49,670 nucleotides of DNA from UBA8437 sp003445035 (GCA_937901285.1 CALCHI010000556.1:1-49670), one strand, 5' to 3'. Counted from the stretch's first letter, positions 31,654 through 40,963 are shown. Notes: generated by a model from the sequence alone, not told the origin. Numbers and translations are program-made.

Positions 31654-34600
31654 ATGTCAGACGGTTGGACAGGACCAAGATGTTGGCTGGTTGTGGTGGG
31701 GGTGGCACTTGTCGGCACCACCGTAGCCGCTGCCCAACAGCAACGATTGCCCGAGGACGATGACGAGTACCAACCGGGACTGGTCGGTGCTTACACGGTG
31801 GCCGGGACAACGGTCGAACGAATCGACCCGGACATCGCCTTCGACTGGAAGGGGGCCGCTCCGGATCCCCGGCTCTCGGCCGGACCGTTCCGGGCCCGGT
31901 GGGGCGGAAACCTGTTGGTCCGTCAACCAGGACGCTATCGCTGGCATGCGTTTCTCAGCGGGACGATCCAGGTCAGCGTGGGCGGCCGCCGGGTGCTGAC
32001 AGCCAAGTCGGTCAAGCCGGGGTGGGCGAGCAGCGACGAGTTCGAATTGGGGTTCGGCGAGAAACCGTTGGAGATCAGGTACTCACGGACCGGGGCAGTC
32101 GGTCGCGTGATGCTGTTCTGGTCTTCGAACCACTTTCCGCTCGAACCTCTGCCCGGCCACCTGTTGTTCCTGTCGAAGCCGCGAGCGGACCTGTTGCGAG
32201 TGGACCTCGGCCGCCGGTTGGCCCGGGCGCATCGGTGCAACCGCTGCCACGTTCGGGATCACGATCTCACGGCTCCAGCGGCTCCCGATCTGTCCACCGT
32301 CACAGTCGGCACCGCGGCCCGATCGCTGGTCGAACAGATTGTTGATCCGGCGAAGTCGAATCCACGTGGTCGAATGCCGCACACGGGGATGAATCGGGAC
32401 GAGGCGACGGCGATCGCTGGCTGGCTGAGGTCAAATCGTGCCAAGGTGGAATTGATCTCGCTGCCGAAGTCGAAGAAGGCGGATCACGAGAAGAACCGGA
32501 AGGCCGGTCAGCAGTTGCTCGTGTCGACCGGCTGCCTGGCGTGCCACAGGCTCAACACGACCGGAGGCACATCCGTCGGGTCGGGTCCGGATCTGACCCG
32601 TGTCGGAAGTCGACGCTCGCCGGACTGGCTCTGGACCTGGCTGAAAGACCCGTCGCGGCTGAATCGGGATCACCGGATGCCGGTGTTCCGGCTCAGTGAC
32701 GCCGAGCGTCTTCAACTGGTGGTTGCCCTGTCCGAATCGGGTGGCCCGTTTCAGGAGGGAGCGACCAAGGTCACGCCAGCGGAGGTCAAACGAGGCGGCC
32801 AGCTGGTGCATTCGGCCGGCTGTGCCAGTTGCCACCGGTTGCCTGGTCGGGCCGAAACTCTCGTAAAGCGACCCACCGACCTGTCGCGGCCACCCCGGGA
32901 CTGGGCTTCGAGCTGCCTGGCCAAAACGGCCGATCGAAAGCGGCAGCGGCCGGCTTTCGGCAGTCGATTGTCGCAGGTCGACAAGTCGGCGATCCGGGCG
33001 TTTGTCGAATCGCGTGCTGGACGACAACTGGCCGGGTCATCGATTTATGATCGAGGTCGATGGGTGTTGGAACGTCGTGGCTGCCTGGCGTGTCACCAGC
33101 GAGGCACTGGCAAGGGGATCGCGTCGGTGGCCGGTGCGGTCGTGGTCGCTTCCCGGGATCTCACCGGGCAGAGCCCGTCACTGGTCCCTCCGGCGCTGAC
33201 GTCGGTCGGTGACAAGCTGCTGGATGGTGCCCTGGCACGGTCGGTGGCCGGGGAACAGAAGACCGTGCGGATGCCCTGGCTCCGAGTCCGCATGCCGCGT
33301 TTCGTCCATTCGGCGGCGGACCTGGAGGCGGTGACCCATTTCCTGATCGCTCACGACCGCATTCCACCTGCGGCTCCGGCTACCCCCCCCGTCCCCGCAA
33401 GGAAGGCCGACGAACAGCACCTGCTGGGTGCCCAGGACCTGGTTGGTTTCAAGGGATTCAGCTGCATCGCCTGCCACCACGTGGGCCGGTTTGCTCCCAA
33501 GAACGTCGCCCTGGCGACTCACGGATCCGATCTGCTGGGGCTTGCCGGGCGGATGCGTCGCGAGTACTTCCTGCGATGGTGTCGCGAACCTCTGCGGATT
33601 TTGCCGGGCATGGAGATGCCCTCGTACAAGAAGCCGATGAAGTTTGTTTTCGGCGGCAAGATCGAACTCCAGCTGGCGGCCATGTGGGACGCCTTGAACG
33701 ACAAGCGGTTCCAGCCACCGGTCAATCCGAATGCTGTTGAGCAGTTCCTGGTGGTCAACCGGGGTGAGCCGCCACGGGTGGTCCGCGACGTGTTCACGTT
33801 GCCCGATTCGGTCGGCGGCGGATCGGTGGCCCGTTCCCTGGCAATCGGATTTCCCAACAGCCACAACCTGCTGCTGGATCTCGACCGGGCCAATCTCGCG
33901 GAGTGGACCTTCGGTGACTTCGCGAAGCAGAGGACCCAGGGGAAGAGCTGGTTCTGGGACCTGGTCGGCAGACCGGTCATCACCGGTGGGGAGCGACGCA
34001 GCGATGTGGTGCTGGTCACCGTCGACGAAGCGGGAAACCCGGTTGGAGTCCATCGGCCCGAAAGGGATCCGGTCACCGCGGCACAGCTGCTGGGATACCA
34101 GCAGGACGAGCGGGGAGCCGTGCACCTGGAGTACGGGCTGCGATTTCGAGTCGAGGACGTGACACTGCCGGTCCACGTTGGGGAGACATTGCAGCCGACG
34201 CCCGAATCCGAGTCCGAACAGGGCAGCAGCGGATGGGATCGCAGCCTGTCGATCGGGGTGAGGGATCCGAAGACCGGGAAGGCTCGTACCGTGCCCGAGG
34301 GTGTCGAGTTCCACATCGGTCGGCCGACGGCTCGGGAGTCGTTGGCTGGTGCCACGGTGACAGCCTGGCGTCGCGGTGCGAAGCGGGCCGTCGCTCGAGG
34401 AGATCGGGCATGGGGCACTCTGCCCGACCAGGGCAAACAGCAGTTCGTTCGACTGGAAGGCCGGACCCCCGGTGGAGAAGTGGACCGTTTCGCAAGGCGG
34501 GGCGTGCTGCGGTACACCACGCACGTGGTCCCCAACCGCCTGTCACTGAAACCGAGTTCACCGCGTCCGATCCGGCCCGAGCCGGTGACCAGTGTGCCCG

Positions 34601-35934
34601 GTTTCCAGGGTGTCCGGTTGCCGTTGTCCCGGGCGATCATGCCCACGGCGATGACATGGACGAAGGACGGGACCCTGGCGTTCACCTCGCTGAAGGGTCA
34701 CGTGTACCTGGCGCGTGACACCGACGGGGACGGCCTGGAGGACACGCTCAGCCTGTTCGAGGAAGGGTTGGCGGCTCCCTACGGGATCATCGCCGAGGGG
34801 GATGACCTGATCGTGGCGCACAAGCCCGAGGTGGTCCGATTACGCGACACCAACGGTGACGGTCGGGCCGATCTCCGCCAGGTGTTGGCCAGCGGTTGGG
34901 GCTACAGCGATGACTACCACGACTGGACCTGTGGCATCGTGCGGGACGGTCGCGGTGATCTCTACGTCGGTCTTGGCAGCAACTACTCGCAGAAGAACCG
35001 TGCCGAGAAAACCAGTCGCTGGAGAGGGAAGGTGTTGAGGATTTCTCGCGGAGGTCGGGTCGAGCCGGTGGGTCATGCGTTTCGTTATCCCACCGGACTG
35101 GCCATCGACGCCGCCGGACGGATCTATGTCAGCGACAACCAGGGTGTGCAGAACACGTTCAACGAGATCAACCACCTGGTGCCGGGTCGCAATTATGGAG
35201 TGCCGAGCCGATTCGAGGAGAAGCACGAGTCGGCCGCGGTGAAGCCGGCGATCCACGTGCCGCATCCCTGGTCGCGGAGCGTCAACGGCCTGGCGTTCCT
35301 GCCACTGGGCTTCGCGGACCGCTCGGTCGCCGGACACGGGGTCGGCTGCGAGTACGACAGCCGCTTCCTGGTGCGGTTTACGATGCAGGAGGTCGGAGGT
35401 GAGATGCAGGGGGCGGTGTTCCACTTCAGCCGTCCCGGAGCCGGCGTGGGCGAGAAGAACTTCGTGGGACCGCTGTCGATCGCCGTCAGTCCCAAGGGAG
35501 ACATCTATATCGGCAACATCTACGACAGCGGCTGGCTGGGGGGGCGGAACACGGGGACGATCACGCGACTGCGGGCAGTGGCCGGAGGTCCCAACGGGAT
35601 CCGCGACCTGAAGGCGGTGCCGGGTGGATTCCGCCTGACTTTTGCTCGCCGGGTCGACGCTCGCGCCGCCGCGAAGCCTGGTTCCTATACGGTTTCGGGA
35701 TACACCCGCACCTGGAAGGGGGGGTACACCACGCCCGATTCCGGACGGCATCGGGCGAAGCTCACTGCCGCCAGATTGTCGGCCGATGGGCTCAGCGTCA
35801 CGCTGTCGATCGATGGGCTCAGGGCCGGCCACGTCTACGAGGTCACGTGTGGTAAGATCGGGGGTGACGGGGCCGAAATGTGGCCGGCCACCGGGCACTA
35901 CAGCCTGCACCGGATCCCGAGGAAGACTCCGTGA
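31654..35934 (+). CDS. giant PA14/pentaheme cytochrome/sorbosone dehydrogenase-like protein
   Basis: 1426 residues. Signal peptide (LVVVGVALVGTTVAAA), then a PA14-like beta domain at about 50-175. Five CxxCH heme sites follow: CNRCH195, CLACH294, CASCH390, CLACH477 and CIACH604 (first Cys numbered). Met-rich segments such as GRMPHTGM and GMEMPSY after them could supply axial ligands. A beta-propeller of L-sorbosone dehydrogenase type spans about 980-1320 (AIMPTAMTWTKDGTLAFTS, FRYPTGLAIDAAGRIYVSDN, SVNGLAFLPLG). It resembles the very large planctomycete heme/propeller proteins thought to act at the cell surface; substrate unknown. A 136-residue CxxC protein is translationally coupled downstream. 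Confidence 0.88.
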   Translation: MSDGWTGPRCWLVVVGVALVGTTVAAAQQQRLPEDDDEYQPGLVGAYTVAGTTVERIDPDIAFDWKGAAPDPRLSAGPFRARWGGNLLVRQPGRYRWHAFLSGTIQVSVGGRRVLTAKSVKPGWASSDEFELGFGEKPLEIRYSRTGAVGRVMLFWSSNHFPLEPLPGHLLFLSKPRADLLRVDLGRRLARAHRCNRCHVRDHDLTAPAAPDLSTVTVGTAARSLVEQIVDPAKSNPRGRMPHTGMNRDEATAIAGWLRSNRAKVELISLPKSKKADHEKNRKAGQQLLVSTGCLACHRLNTTGGTSVGSGPDLTRVGSRRSPDWLWTWLKDPSRLNRDHRMPVFRLSDAERLQLVVALSESGGPFQEGATKVTPAEVKRGGQLVHSAGCASCHRLPGRAETLVKRPTDLSRPPRDWASSCLAKTADRKRQRPAFGSRLSQVDKSAIRAFVESRAGRQLAGSSIYDRGRWVLERRGCLACHQRGTGKGIASVAGAVVVASRDLTGQSPSLVPPALTSVGDKLLDGALARSVAGEQKTVRMPWLRVRMPRFVHSAADLEAVTHFLIAHDRIPPAAPATPPVPARKADEQHLLGAQDLVGFKGFSCIACHHVGRFAPKNVALATHGSDLLGLAGRMRREYFLRWCREPLRILPGMEMPSYKKPMKFVFGGKIELQLAAMWDALNDKRFQPPVNPNAVEQFLVVNRGEPPRVVRDVFTLPDSVGGGSVARSLAIGFPNSHNLLLDLDRANLAEWTFGDFAKQRTQGKSWFWDLVGRPVITGGERRSDVVLVTVDEAGNPVGVHRPERDPVTAAQLLGYQQDERGAVHLEYGLRFRVEDVTLPVHVGETLQPTPESESEQGSSGWDRSLSIGVRDPKTGKARTVPEGVEFHIGRPTARESLAGATVTAWRRGAKRAVARGDRAWGTLPDQGKQQFVRLEGRTPGGEVDRFARRGVLRYTTHVVPNRLSLKPSSPRPIRPEPVTSVPGFQGVRLPLSRAIMPTAMTWTKDGTLAFTSLKGHVYLARDTDGDGLEDTLSLFEEGLAAPYGIIAEGDDLIVAHKPEVVRLRDTNGDGRADLRQVLASGWGYSDDYHDWTCGIVRDGRGDLYVGLGSNYSQKNRAEKTSRWRGKVLRISRGGRVEPVGHAFRYPTGLAIDAAGRIYVSDNQGVQNTFNEINHLVPGRNYGVPSRFEEKHESAAVKPAIHVPHPWSRSVNGLAFLPLGFADRSVAGHGVGCEYDSRFLVRFTMQEVGGEMQGAVFHFSRPGAGVGEKNFVGPLSIAVSPKGDIYIGNIYDSGWLGGRNTGTITRLRAVAGGPNGIRDLKAVPGGFRLTFARRVDARAAAKPGSYTVSGYTRTWKGGYTTPDSGRHRAKLTAARLSADGLSVTLSIDGLRAGHVYEVTCGKIGGDGAEMWPATGHYSLHRIPRKTP

Positions 35935-36341
35935 CGCCGCCGACAAGCGAAGAACTGCTGGCGTTCCTCGAGGAACAGTTGTCCGCCGAACGGATGGCCG
36001 AGATCGAGCAGGCACTTCGCAGCGACGTGGACCTGCAGCAACGGTTGGCCGGCGTGGTCCGTCAGCACGACCCGGGCGCACACTCGGTGGGCGCCATCTG
36101 GCGTCGTCGGCGATTGAGTTGCCCGTCGCGGAGCGACCTGGGCAGTTTTCTGCTGGGTGCCCTGGAACCGATCCGGGCCGAATATATCGAGTTTCACCTG
36201 CGGGTGATCGGTTGTCGTTACTGTGCGGCCAACCTGTCGGACCTGGAACAGGAGGCCGGCGACCAGGCCGAAGAGGTGACACGGAGGCGACAGAAGTTCT
36301 TCCAGAGTTCGGCCGGTCACCTCGCCAACGACGAAGAATGA
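35931..36341 (+). CDS. small conserved protein with H-x5-C-x2-C motif (anti-sigma-like)
   Basis: 136 residues. Start is GTG 35931 in a GTGA overlap with the preceding stop; an upstream in-frame ATG at 35880 lies within the previous gene and is rejected. The N-terminus (SEELLAFLEEQLSAERMAEIEQAL) resembles the first helix of zinc-binding anti-sigma factors, and HLRVIGCRYC provides a possible zinc site. No membrane segment is seen and no ECF sigma gene is adjacent, so an anti-sigma role is unproven. Coupling to the large heme protein suggests a regulatory or assembly link. Confidence 0.75.
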   Translation: MTPPTSEELLAFLEEQLSAERMAEIEQALRSDVDLQQRLAGVVRQHDPGAHSVGAIWRRRRLSCPSRSDLGSFLLGALEPIRAEYIEFHLRVIGCRYCAANLSDLEQEAGDQAEEVTRRRQKFFQSSAGHLANDEE

Positions 36342-36371
36342 TCGGCCGCCGCCGGGATCACTTCTTTTTCG
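36340..36371 (+). terminator. imperfect hairpin plus T-rich tract after the cytochrome operon
   Basis: TGATC (36340-36344) and GATCA (36357-36361) with an inner GGC/GCC pairing form an interrupted stem followed by CTTCTTTTT. This resembles a factor-independent terminator for the 31654-36341 transcript. The T-run also encodes the lysine-rich tail of the convergent gene, so it may be coincidental. Confidence 0.35.
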
Positions 36372-37152
36372 CCTTGGCCGCCTTTGCGGTCAGCAGTTCG
36401 TAGTGCAGTCGGCCCACCTGCCACATGTAGTGGGGGCCGAACCCGGACCGTGGGCCCCAGGTGTTGGCGACCGATTGCCGAAGATGCTCGACAGCCTTCT
36501 TGTCCCGTTTGTGGATGGCGTGGTCGAGACCGATGTAGAGGTGGGCGTAGAAGTGCCGTTTCTCCCGCTCGGTGTCACTGATCTTGGCCGCCTTGATATC
36601 AGCCAGGATTTTCTCGGGCTTGATCGTTTCGGAGAACAGCTTGTAAACCGAGGGGAATGGTTCGCGGTCATCTTTCTTGTACTTCAGCAGTCCCTGGCGG
36701 GCTTTCTTCAGCCCGTAGGCCCGGGCTTGAGAGAAGAACCGCCAGATGCCGTTCTCGCGATCGACGTTGTCGAAGCTGTCGTAGATCTCGAACTGGTGAG
36801 CGGCTTTCTTGAAGTTCTTGGCGTAGAACCAGGCGATGCCACGTCGCCAGTGCGACTTGTCCAGGCTCTTGTCCAACTCGACCATCTTCTCGTAGTCGGC
36901 CACGGACTTGTCGAATTGTCCGAGGAAGAACAAGGTGTCGGCGCGACGGGAGTAAAATCCGACCCGGTCGGGTTGCTGCTTGATCTGTTCGGTGAGCTCG
37001 GCGACCTGTTTCTCCCAGGCACTGGTCATCATCTTGCGAGTCTCTTTGGAGAGCGGGTGCTTGGCGGGGCCTTCAGCTTTCAGCTTCGGCTGTGGTGAGG
37101 CGAGGACGGTGGCCAGGAACAGGACGATGGTGACGGCTTGGGGGCGTGTCAT
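36358..37152 (-). CDS. exported TPR-like repeat protein
   Basis: 264 residues with a signal peptide (VTIVLFLATVLAS). Helical pairs match tetratricopeptide repeats: DRVGFYSRRADTLFFLGQFD, KSVADYEKMVELDKSLDKSH and KSHWRRGIAWFYAKNFKKA. The C-terminal part (YAHLYIGLDHAIHKRDKKAVEHLRQ) reads as further repeats. It ends in a lysine-rich tail. TPR proteins mediate protein contacts; the partner is unknown. ATG at 37152; it is monocistronic, convergent with the heme operon and divergent from the SDR gene. Confidence 0.8.
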   Translation of the reverse strand: MTRPQAVTIVLFLATVLASPQPKLKAEGPAKHPLSKETRKMMTSAWEKQVAELTEQIKQQPDRVGFYSRRADTLFFLGQFDKSVADYEKMVELDKSLDKSHWRRGIAWFYAKNFKKAAHQFEIYDSFDNVDRENGIWRFFSQARAYGLKKARQGLLKYKKDDREPFPSVYKLFSETIKPEKILADIKAAKISDTEREKRHFYAHLYIGLDHAIHKRDKKAVEHLRQSVANTWGPRSGFGPHYMWQVGRLHYELLTAKAAKAKKK

Positions 37153-37296
37153 GAGGGGACTCCGGAAAGCGATCGTCGGCCGGATGGCCGACGGCGGTGA
37201 TCATACCGGCCGGTGGGACGGGTCGCTACACTCGCCGGGAGTCGACGGCCTCGGGGTGGTCGTCCGGGAACCTGCTGGCGGGTAGGGGGGGAGATC

Positions 37297-38055
37297 ATGA
37301 CGGACCTGGCTGGTCGAGTGGCCGTGGTGACCGGTGGTGGCCGCGGGATCGGTGCCGCCATCTGTCGTCGACTGTCGGAAGCCGGAGCCCGGGTGGTGGT
37401 GGCCGAGATCGATGTCGAGTCGGGGCAGGTGGTGGCCGACGAAATCACCGACGGGGTGTTCATCGAGACCGACGTGACCTGTGAGGAAAGCGTCCGCGGG
37501 ATGGTGTCACGGGTGGTCGAAGAACTCGGCGGGATCGACATCCTCGTCAACAACGCCGCGGTGTTCGTGATGCGCGGCATCGATGCCAGCGACGACGAGT
37601 GGCGTCAAAGCCTGGAGGTCAACGTGCTGGGAGCCGCCCGGATGGCCCGGGCGGTGGTGCCGTTGATGCAGGCGGCCGGTCGCGGGGCCATCGTCAACCT
37701 CGGCTCGATTTCCAGTTTCCTGGCCCAGCCCGAGTTCGTCACCTACAACGCGTCGAAGGCCGCCATTGCCAGCATGACGCGGTGCCTGGCACTGGACATG
37801 GCGCCCCACGGGATCCGGGTCAACGCCGTGTGTCCCGGGACGGTCTGGACGCCGGTCGTGGAGCGGATGGCGCGGGATGAAGGACTCGATCGCCAGGCGG
37901 CCGAGACGCATCCGGATTTTGGCGGGGCACACATGCTGTGCCGGTTGGCCGAACCCCGGGAAATCGCCAACGCCGTCTGTTTTCTCGCCTCCGACGAAGC
38001 GTCGTTCATCACCGCCGAGTGCCTGATGGTCGACGGTGGCTACGCAGCGAAGTGA
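37297..38055 (+). CDS. SDR family oxidoreductase
   Basis: 252 residues. The Rossmann motif TGGGRGIG is near residue 12, a D in EIDVES suggests NAD preference, NNAA follows near residue 85, and the Ser-Tyr-Lys catalytic residues occur in LGSISSF and TYNASK. The ending YLMVDGGYAAK-like (CLMVDGGYAAK) is typical of classical SDRs. The substrate is unknown. ATG 37297 has a GGGGGGGAG Shine-Dalgarno; the frame extends to 37213 but without support. It is convergent with the ZIP transporter with almost no gap. Confidence 0.85.
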   Translation: MTDLAGRVAVVTGGGRGIGAAICRRLSEAGARVVVAEIDVESGQVVADEITDGVFIETDVTCEESVRGMVSRVVEELGGIDILVNNAAVFVMRGIDASDDEWRQSLEVNVLGAARMARAVVPLMQAAGRGAIVNLGSISSFLAQPEFVTYNASKAAIASMTRCLALDMAPHGIRVNAVCPGTVWTPVVERMARDEGLDRQAAETHPDFGGAHMLCRLAEPREIANAVCFLASDEASFITAECLMVDGGYAAK

Positions 38056-38056
38056 T

Positions 38057-38983
38057 TCAGAGGTCGGACGGAGCGGCTGAAGCCGGCGGAACGGCGTGGT
38101 GGTTGTGCAGGTGCGGCGGTTCGACGAAGCGGATCGTCCACGCCAGGGCCACGCCTGCCAGCAGGCAGGCCGAGTACTTGATGCGGTCGTGGGAGTGGAA
38201 CTGGATTTCCGGCAGCAGATCACCCAGGGCGATGCACAGGAACACTCCCGCCGAAAAGGCCAGCGCGGCCGGGACCAGTCGGCCGGCCGACGCGTTGCTG
38301 AGCTGCAAGTCGATCAGCAGATAGAACATCAGGGCCGCGGCCGGGCAGACCGCGGCGTAGACCAGGTTGACCTTCCACTGGGACTGACTGGACCATCCCC
38401 CGGCGGCCATCAGGGTTGTGATCGACATCGAGTCGAGAGGCTTGTGGAGGGCGATGGCCAGGAAGGTGCCCACGCCAGCAAACGCGGCCGGCTGGCTGCC
38501 GCCGGCTGACACCCCCGCCGCCACGGCGGTGGCCAGCGCCACGCCGTCGATCAGGGTGTGGACGGTCAGGCCCACAAACACGCCGGTCCAACTCAGGGAG
38601 TGTTGTGCCCCGTGGTGATGGGCGTGGCTGTCGTCGTGTTCGTGATCGCATGCCGCCGCGTCTTCGACGTTCTCCACAGATCCGTGCTGGTGAAAGTGCA
38701 ACGCCCGCACCAGGAAGAACATTCCCAAAAGGCCGACCATCAGGTACAGCATCGCCGCATCGAGTGACTCGCCGTGTTCGACCGAGTGCGGCAGCATGTG
38801 GAAACAGGCCACGCCGAGCATGAAACCGGCGACCAGGCTCATCAACGCGTGCAGCCGCACGTGGGTGAAGCGGATCACTCCGGGTAACCAGCCGCCCAGC
38901 AGCGAGACGATCGCGATCAGGACGGAATAAACCAGCAGTGTGATCACGATAGGTCGCCGACTCGAGGCGGAGGGGGGAACCAA
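38057..38983 (-). CDS. ZIP family metal transporter
   Basis: 308 residues, about eight membrane segments. A His/Asp-rich loop (CDHEHDDSHAHHHG) separates the third and fourth segments. The signature fourth and fifth segments are HTLIDGVALATAVAAG and FLAIALHKPLDSMSI, with the ZIP metal-binding His residues; a later GDLLPEIQFHSHD is also typical. It imports zinc, iron or related divalent metals into the cytoplasm. The first codon at 38983 is TTG; a GTG at 38947 would begin right at the first membrane helix and may be the true start. Neither has a clear ribosome binding site. Confidence 0.88.
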   Translation of the reverse strand: MVPPSASSRRPIVITLLVYSVLIAIVSLLGGWLPGVIRFTHVRLHALMSLVAGFMLGVACFHMLPHSVEHGESLDAAMLYLMVGLLGMFFLVRALHFHQHGSVENVEDAAACDHEHDDSHAHHHGAQHSLSWTGVFVGLTVHTLIDGVALATAVAAGVSAGGSQPAAFAGVGTFLAIALHKPLDSMSITTLMAAGGWSSQSQWKVNLVYAAVCPAAALMFYLLIDLQLSNASAGRLVPAALAFSAGVFLCIALGDLLPEIQFHSHDRIKYSACLLAGVALAWTIRFVEPPHLHNHHAVPPASAAPSDL

Positions 38984-39102
38984 CGGGAGAAGATCGGTGC
39001 GTTGGCGGCATCAAGCTCGTAAGCCGTCGACTCTAGACGCCGCCGGGGGCGATTCTCAAGGCACCGGCGGCGGATAGCATTCGCGCCGCAAGAGACGATG
39101 GC

Positions 39103-39108
39103 TATACT
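39103..39108 (+). promoter_or_regulatory. -10 box of the tRNA-Gln gene
   Basis: TATACT, five of six to consensus, lies 14 nt before the mature 5' end. A weak TTCGCG at 39080-39085 sits 17 bp upstream. Confidence 0.45.
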
Positions 39109-39122
39109 CGGCCCACGCTTCT

Positions 39123-39193
39123 TGCCCGATAGTGTAATGGTAGCACGAGTGACTCTGAATCACTTAGTCTAGGTTCAAATCCTAGTCGGGCAA
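39123..39193 (+). tRNA. tRNA-Gln(CTG)
   Basis: 71 nt. The acceptor stem TGCCCGA pairs with TCGGGCA; the discriminator is A and CCA is not encoded. The anticodon stem AGTGA/TCACT encloses CTCTGAA with anticodon CTG (Gln, codon CAG). The T arm is CTAGG-TTCAAAT-CCTAG. The D arm GTG-TAATGGTAG-CAC has three strong pairs. Confidence 0.95.
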
Positions 39194-39246
39194 CTTGTTC
39201 CGGGGTGTTCTCCCCTGCCGGGAACAGTCACGCATCCGGTTGGTGG

Positions 39247-40269
39247 CTATTGGCCGTTCGCCGAGCCCTCGTCCTCGCCGATGCCCAGGGCCGTTGCGGC
39301 GTTTCGCCAGAAGATTCCTTCGATCTGGTCTCGTGACAGTTCGGCCGTTTCGGCTGCGAACTTCAGGGACATCAGTTGCTCGTAGACCGACAGGATCGGT
39401 CGGCCGTCGCAGTGGGGGAACTGCAGTCCGGCCACGTCGGCATCGAAGTGCTGCCAGGCACGACCCAGGGCCGCGTAGTGGCCGTGGAAGAACGCGGCCC
39501 CCACACCGTCGGACCCCCAGAAAATGCGGCTGGGATCTTCCCCCGTCAACAGTGTCACGTACGGGCGAACGTCGGTGACCGCTGACGTGTCGTAGTGAAT
39601 GTTGGGCATGTCTCGCAGACGCTCGATCGCATGCTTGATTGGCCAGTAGGTGAAACTGCGTGCACAGTGGGCCAGGATCCAGCGAACGTTGGGGTACCGA
39701 CGGGTCGTGAATTCCTCGAGATCGTCGAGGTTGTGGGTGTCGGCACAGCCGTCGAACCGTGACAGGTGCATGGTGACCCACCAGCCGTGCTGGTTGGCCA
39801 GTTCGAGCTGCTCGTGAGGCAGGAACTCGTGGATGCGGCACTGGGCGATGTCGCCGGTCACCGAGTAGGTGCGGTAGGGCTTCAGCCCCACGAACTGGGG
39901 GTTCTGCATGTCCCGTTCGATGTCCTCGAGTTGGCACGAGGGCGTGACCAGGCGGTTGTGTCGAATTCCGGGGATCCCCGCGATTTCCTGCCGAACCGAT
40001 TCGACATGCTTGGCCACGTCGATGCCGCTGTAGGGAGTTCCCAGGATCAGGTACTGCATTTTCCGACCGGGGTAGAGGACCTCGGCCCATGAGTTGAGCG
40101 TCTCGAGCGTGTCCTCGGGGCGACTGCCGCCGGTGTCGGGATCCGAGTGATTCGAATGCCAGTAACAGTGGATGTGAGCATCGAGGACACGGTCGGGGAC
40201 AAAGTCAGCCAGTTCCTCGTCCCAGATCACTCGGTCACAGTCACGATAGTCGATCTTGAGTTCTGTCAT
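39247..40269 (-). CDS. amidohydrolase-family TIM-barrel metal hydrolase
   Basis: 340 residues. The early VLDAHIHCYWHSNHSD has the HxH metal motif of the amidohydrolase-2 group, with later HLSRFDG, LAHCARSFTYW (metal His) and WGSDGVG (metal Asp). Members include decarboxylases of aromatic acids, 2-pyrone-4,6-dicarboxylate lactonase-like enzymes and uronate isomerase-like proteins; the substrate cannot be specified. ATG 40269 is preferred over a GTG at 40281 because GGGAG lies 11 nt upstream and overlaps the GTG. It sits alone, with the tRNA-Gln downstream and a divergent cupin gene upstream. Confidence 0.8.
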   Translation of the reverse strand: MTELKIDYRDCDRVIWDEELADFVPDRVLDAHIHCYWHSNHSDPDTGGSRPEDTLETLNSWAEVLYPGRKMQYLILGTPYSGIDVAKHVESVRQEIAGIPGIRHNRLVTPSCQLEDIERDMQNPQFVGLKPYRTYSVTGDIAQCRIHEFLPHEQLELANQHGWWVTMHLSRFDGCADTHNLDDLEEFTTRRYPNVRWILAHCARSFTYWPIKHAIERLRDMPNIHYDTSAVTDVRPYVTLLTGEDPSRIFWGSDGVGAAFFHGHYAALGRAWQHFDADVAGLQFPHCDGRPILSVYEQLMSLKFAAETAELSRDQIEGIFWRNAATALGIGEDEGSANGQ

Positions 40270-40390
40270 TCCGGTAGCCACTCCCTGGTTTCTATGAACG
40301 GGACCAGTTTAGTTCGACTCGGCCGTGCTTTTCCATTTCGCGACGCGGTTTTCGTTTGCTCCACCGCTGGCATAGAGGTTCAATACCCGG

Positions 40391-40422
40391 TCTTTTCGTC
40401 GCACAGATTCTTTTTGTCGCAC
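40391..40422 (+). repeat. 14-bp direct repeat in the leader of the cupin gene
   Basis: TCTTTTCGTCGCAC (40391-40404) recurs as TCTTTTTGTCGCAC (40409-40422), one mismatch, 18 bp apart, ending just upstream of GGAG and the ATG at 40434. It is unusually T-rich for this region and could be an operator or an mRNA-binding site controlling the cupin gene. Confidence 0.6.
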
Positions 40423-40433
40423 TGGAGCACAGG

Positions 40434-40919
40434 ATGCCGATTGCCAACTGGAAGACCCAGTCCCACAACCTCGTTCAGAGTCTGTTGTTCGCCAATCCCC
40501 ATCGGGTGATCCGCATGCTGGTCCGAAACGAGAAGGGCGAGCGGCAGGAACGCAGCGAAATTCCCGCCCCGGTGCTGCGGATCTACGAGACCGATGCGCC
40601 GCCGGAGCGGATGTGCCTGCGGACGATACAGTGCGTGCAGCACATGCTGATTCCCCCGGGGCATCGGCACGTGCAGGAACTGCATATTCATCCTGATGCC
40701 GAGGAACTGGTGGTGGTGATGAGTGGCAGCGGGACCGCGTTTCTCGACGGCGAGAGTTCTCCGGTCACCGCGGGCGACGTGATCCACATCCCGCCTGACA
40801 CCGAGCACGAAATTCGCAACACCAGCGACGAATTGCTGGGCGTGCTGTTCCTGGCAGCACCGGTTGGCGAGGGGCTGACCCGGTTGGCCGAAGCTCAGGC
40901 GAAGGATTCGGCCGAGTGA
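40434..40919 (+). CDS. cupin-domain protein
   Basis: 161 residues. The cupin motif reads PPGHRHVQELHIHPDAEELVVV then GSGTAFLDGE, and the second motif is VIHIPPDTEHEIRNT. These give the His/Glu metal site of a single-domain cupin. The role is unknown; small cupins act as dioxygenases, isomerases or regulators. ATG 40434 has GGAG 6 nt upstream; an in-frame ATG at 40356 lies before the direct repeats and is less likely. Divergent from the amidohydrolase. Confidence 0.85.
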   Translation: MPIANWKTQSHNLVQSLLFANPHRVIRMLVRNEKGERQERSEIPAPVLRIYETDAPPERMCLRTIQCVQHMLIPPGHRHVQELHIHPDAEELVVVMSGSGTAFLDGESSPVTAGDVIHIPPDTEHEIRNTSDELLGVLFLAAPVGEGLTRLAEAQAKDSAE

Positions 40920-40963
40920 TCGGACTGTGTGATCAGTGACGTGACTGATTATCCTGATAGTCC

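Noticed and set aside
34840..36282. 480-codon minus-strand open frame opposite the large cytochrome gene
   Set aside because: Shadow; Arg/Pro-rich and opposite a recognisable propeller.
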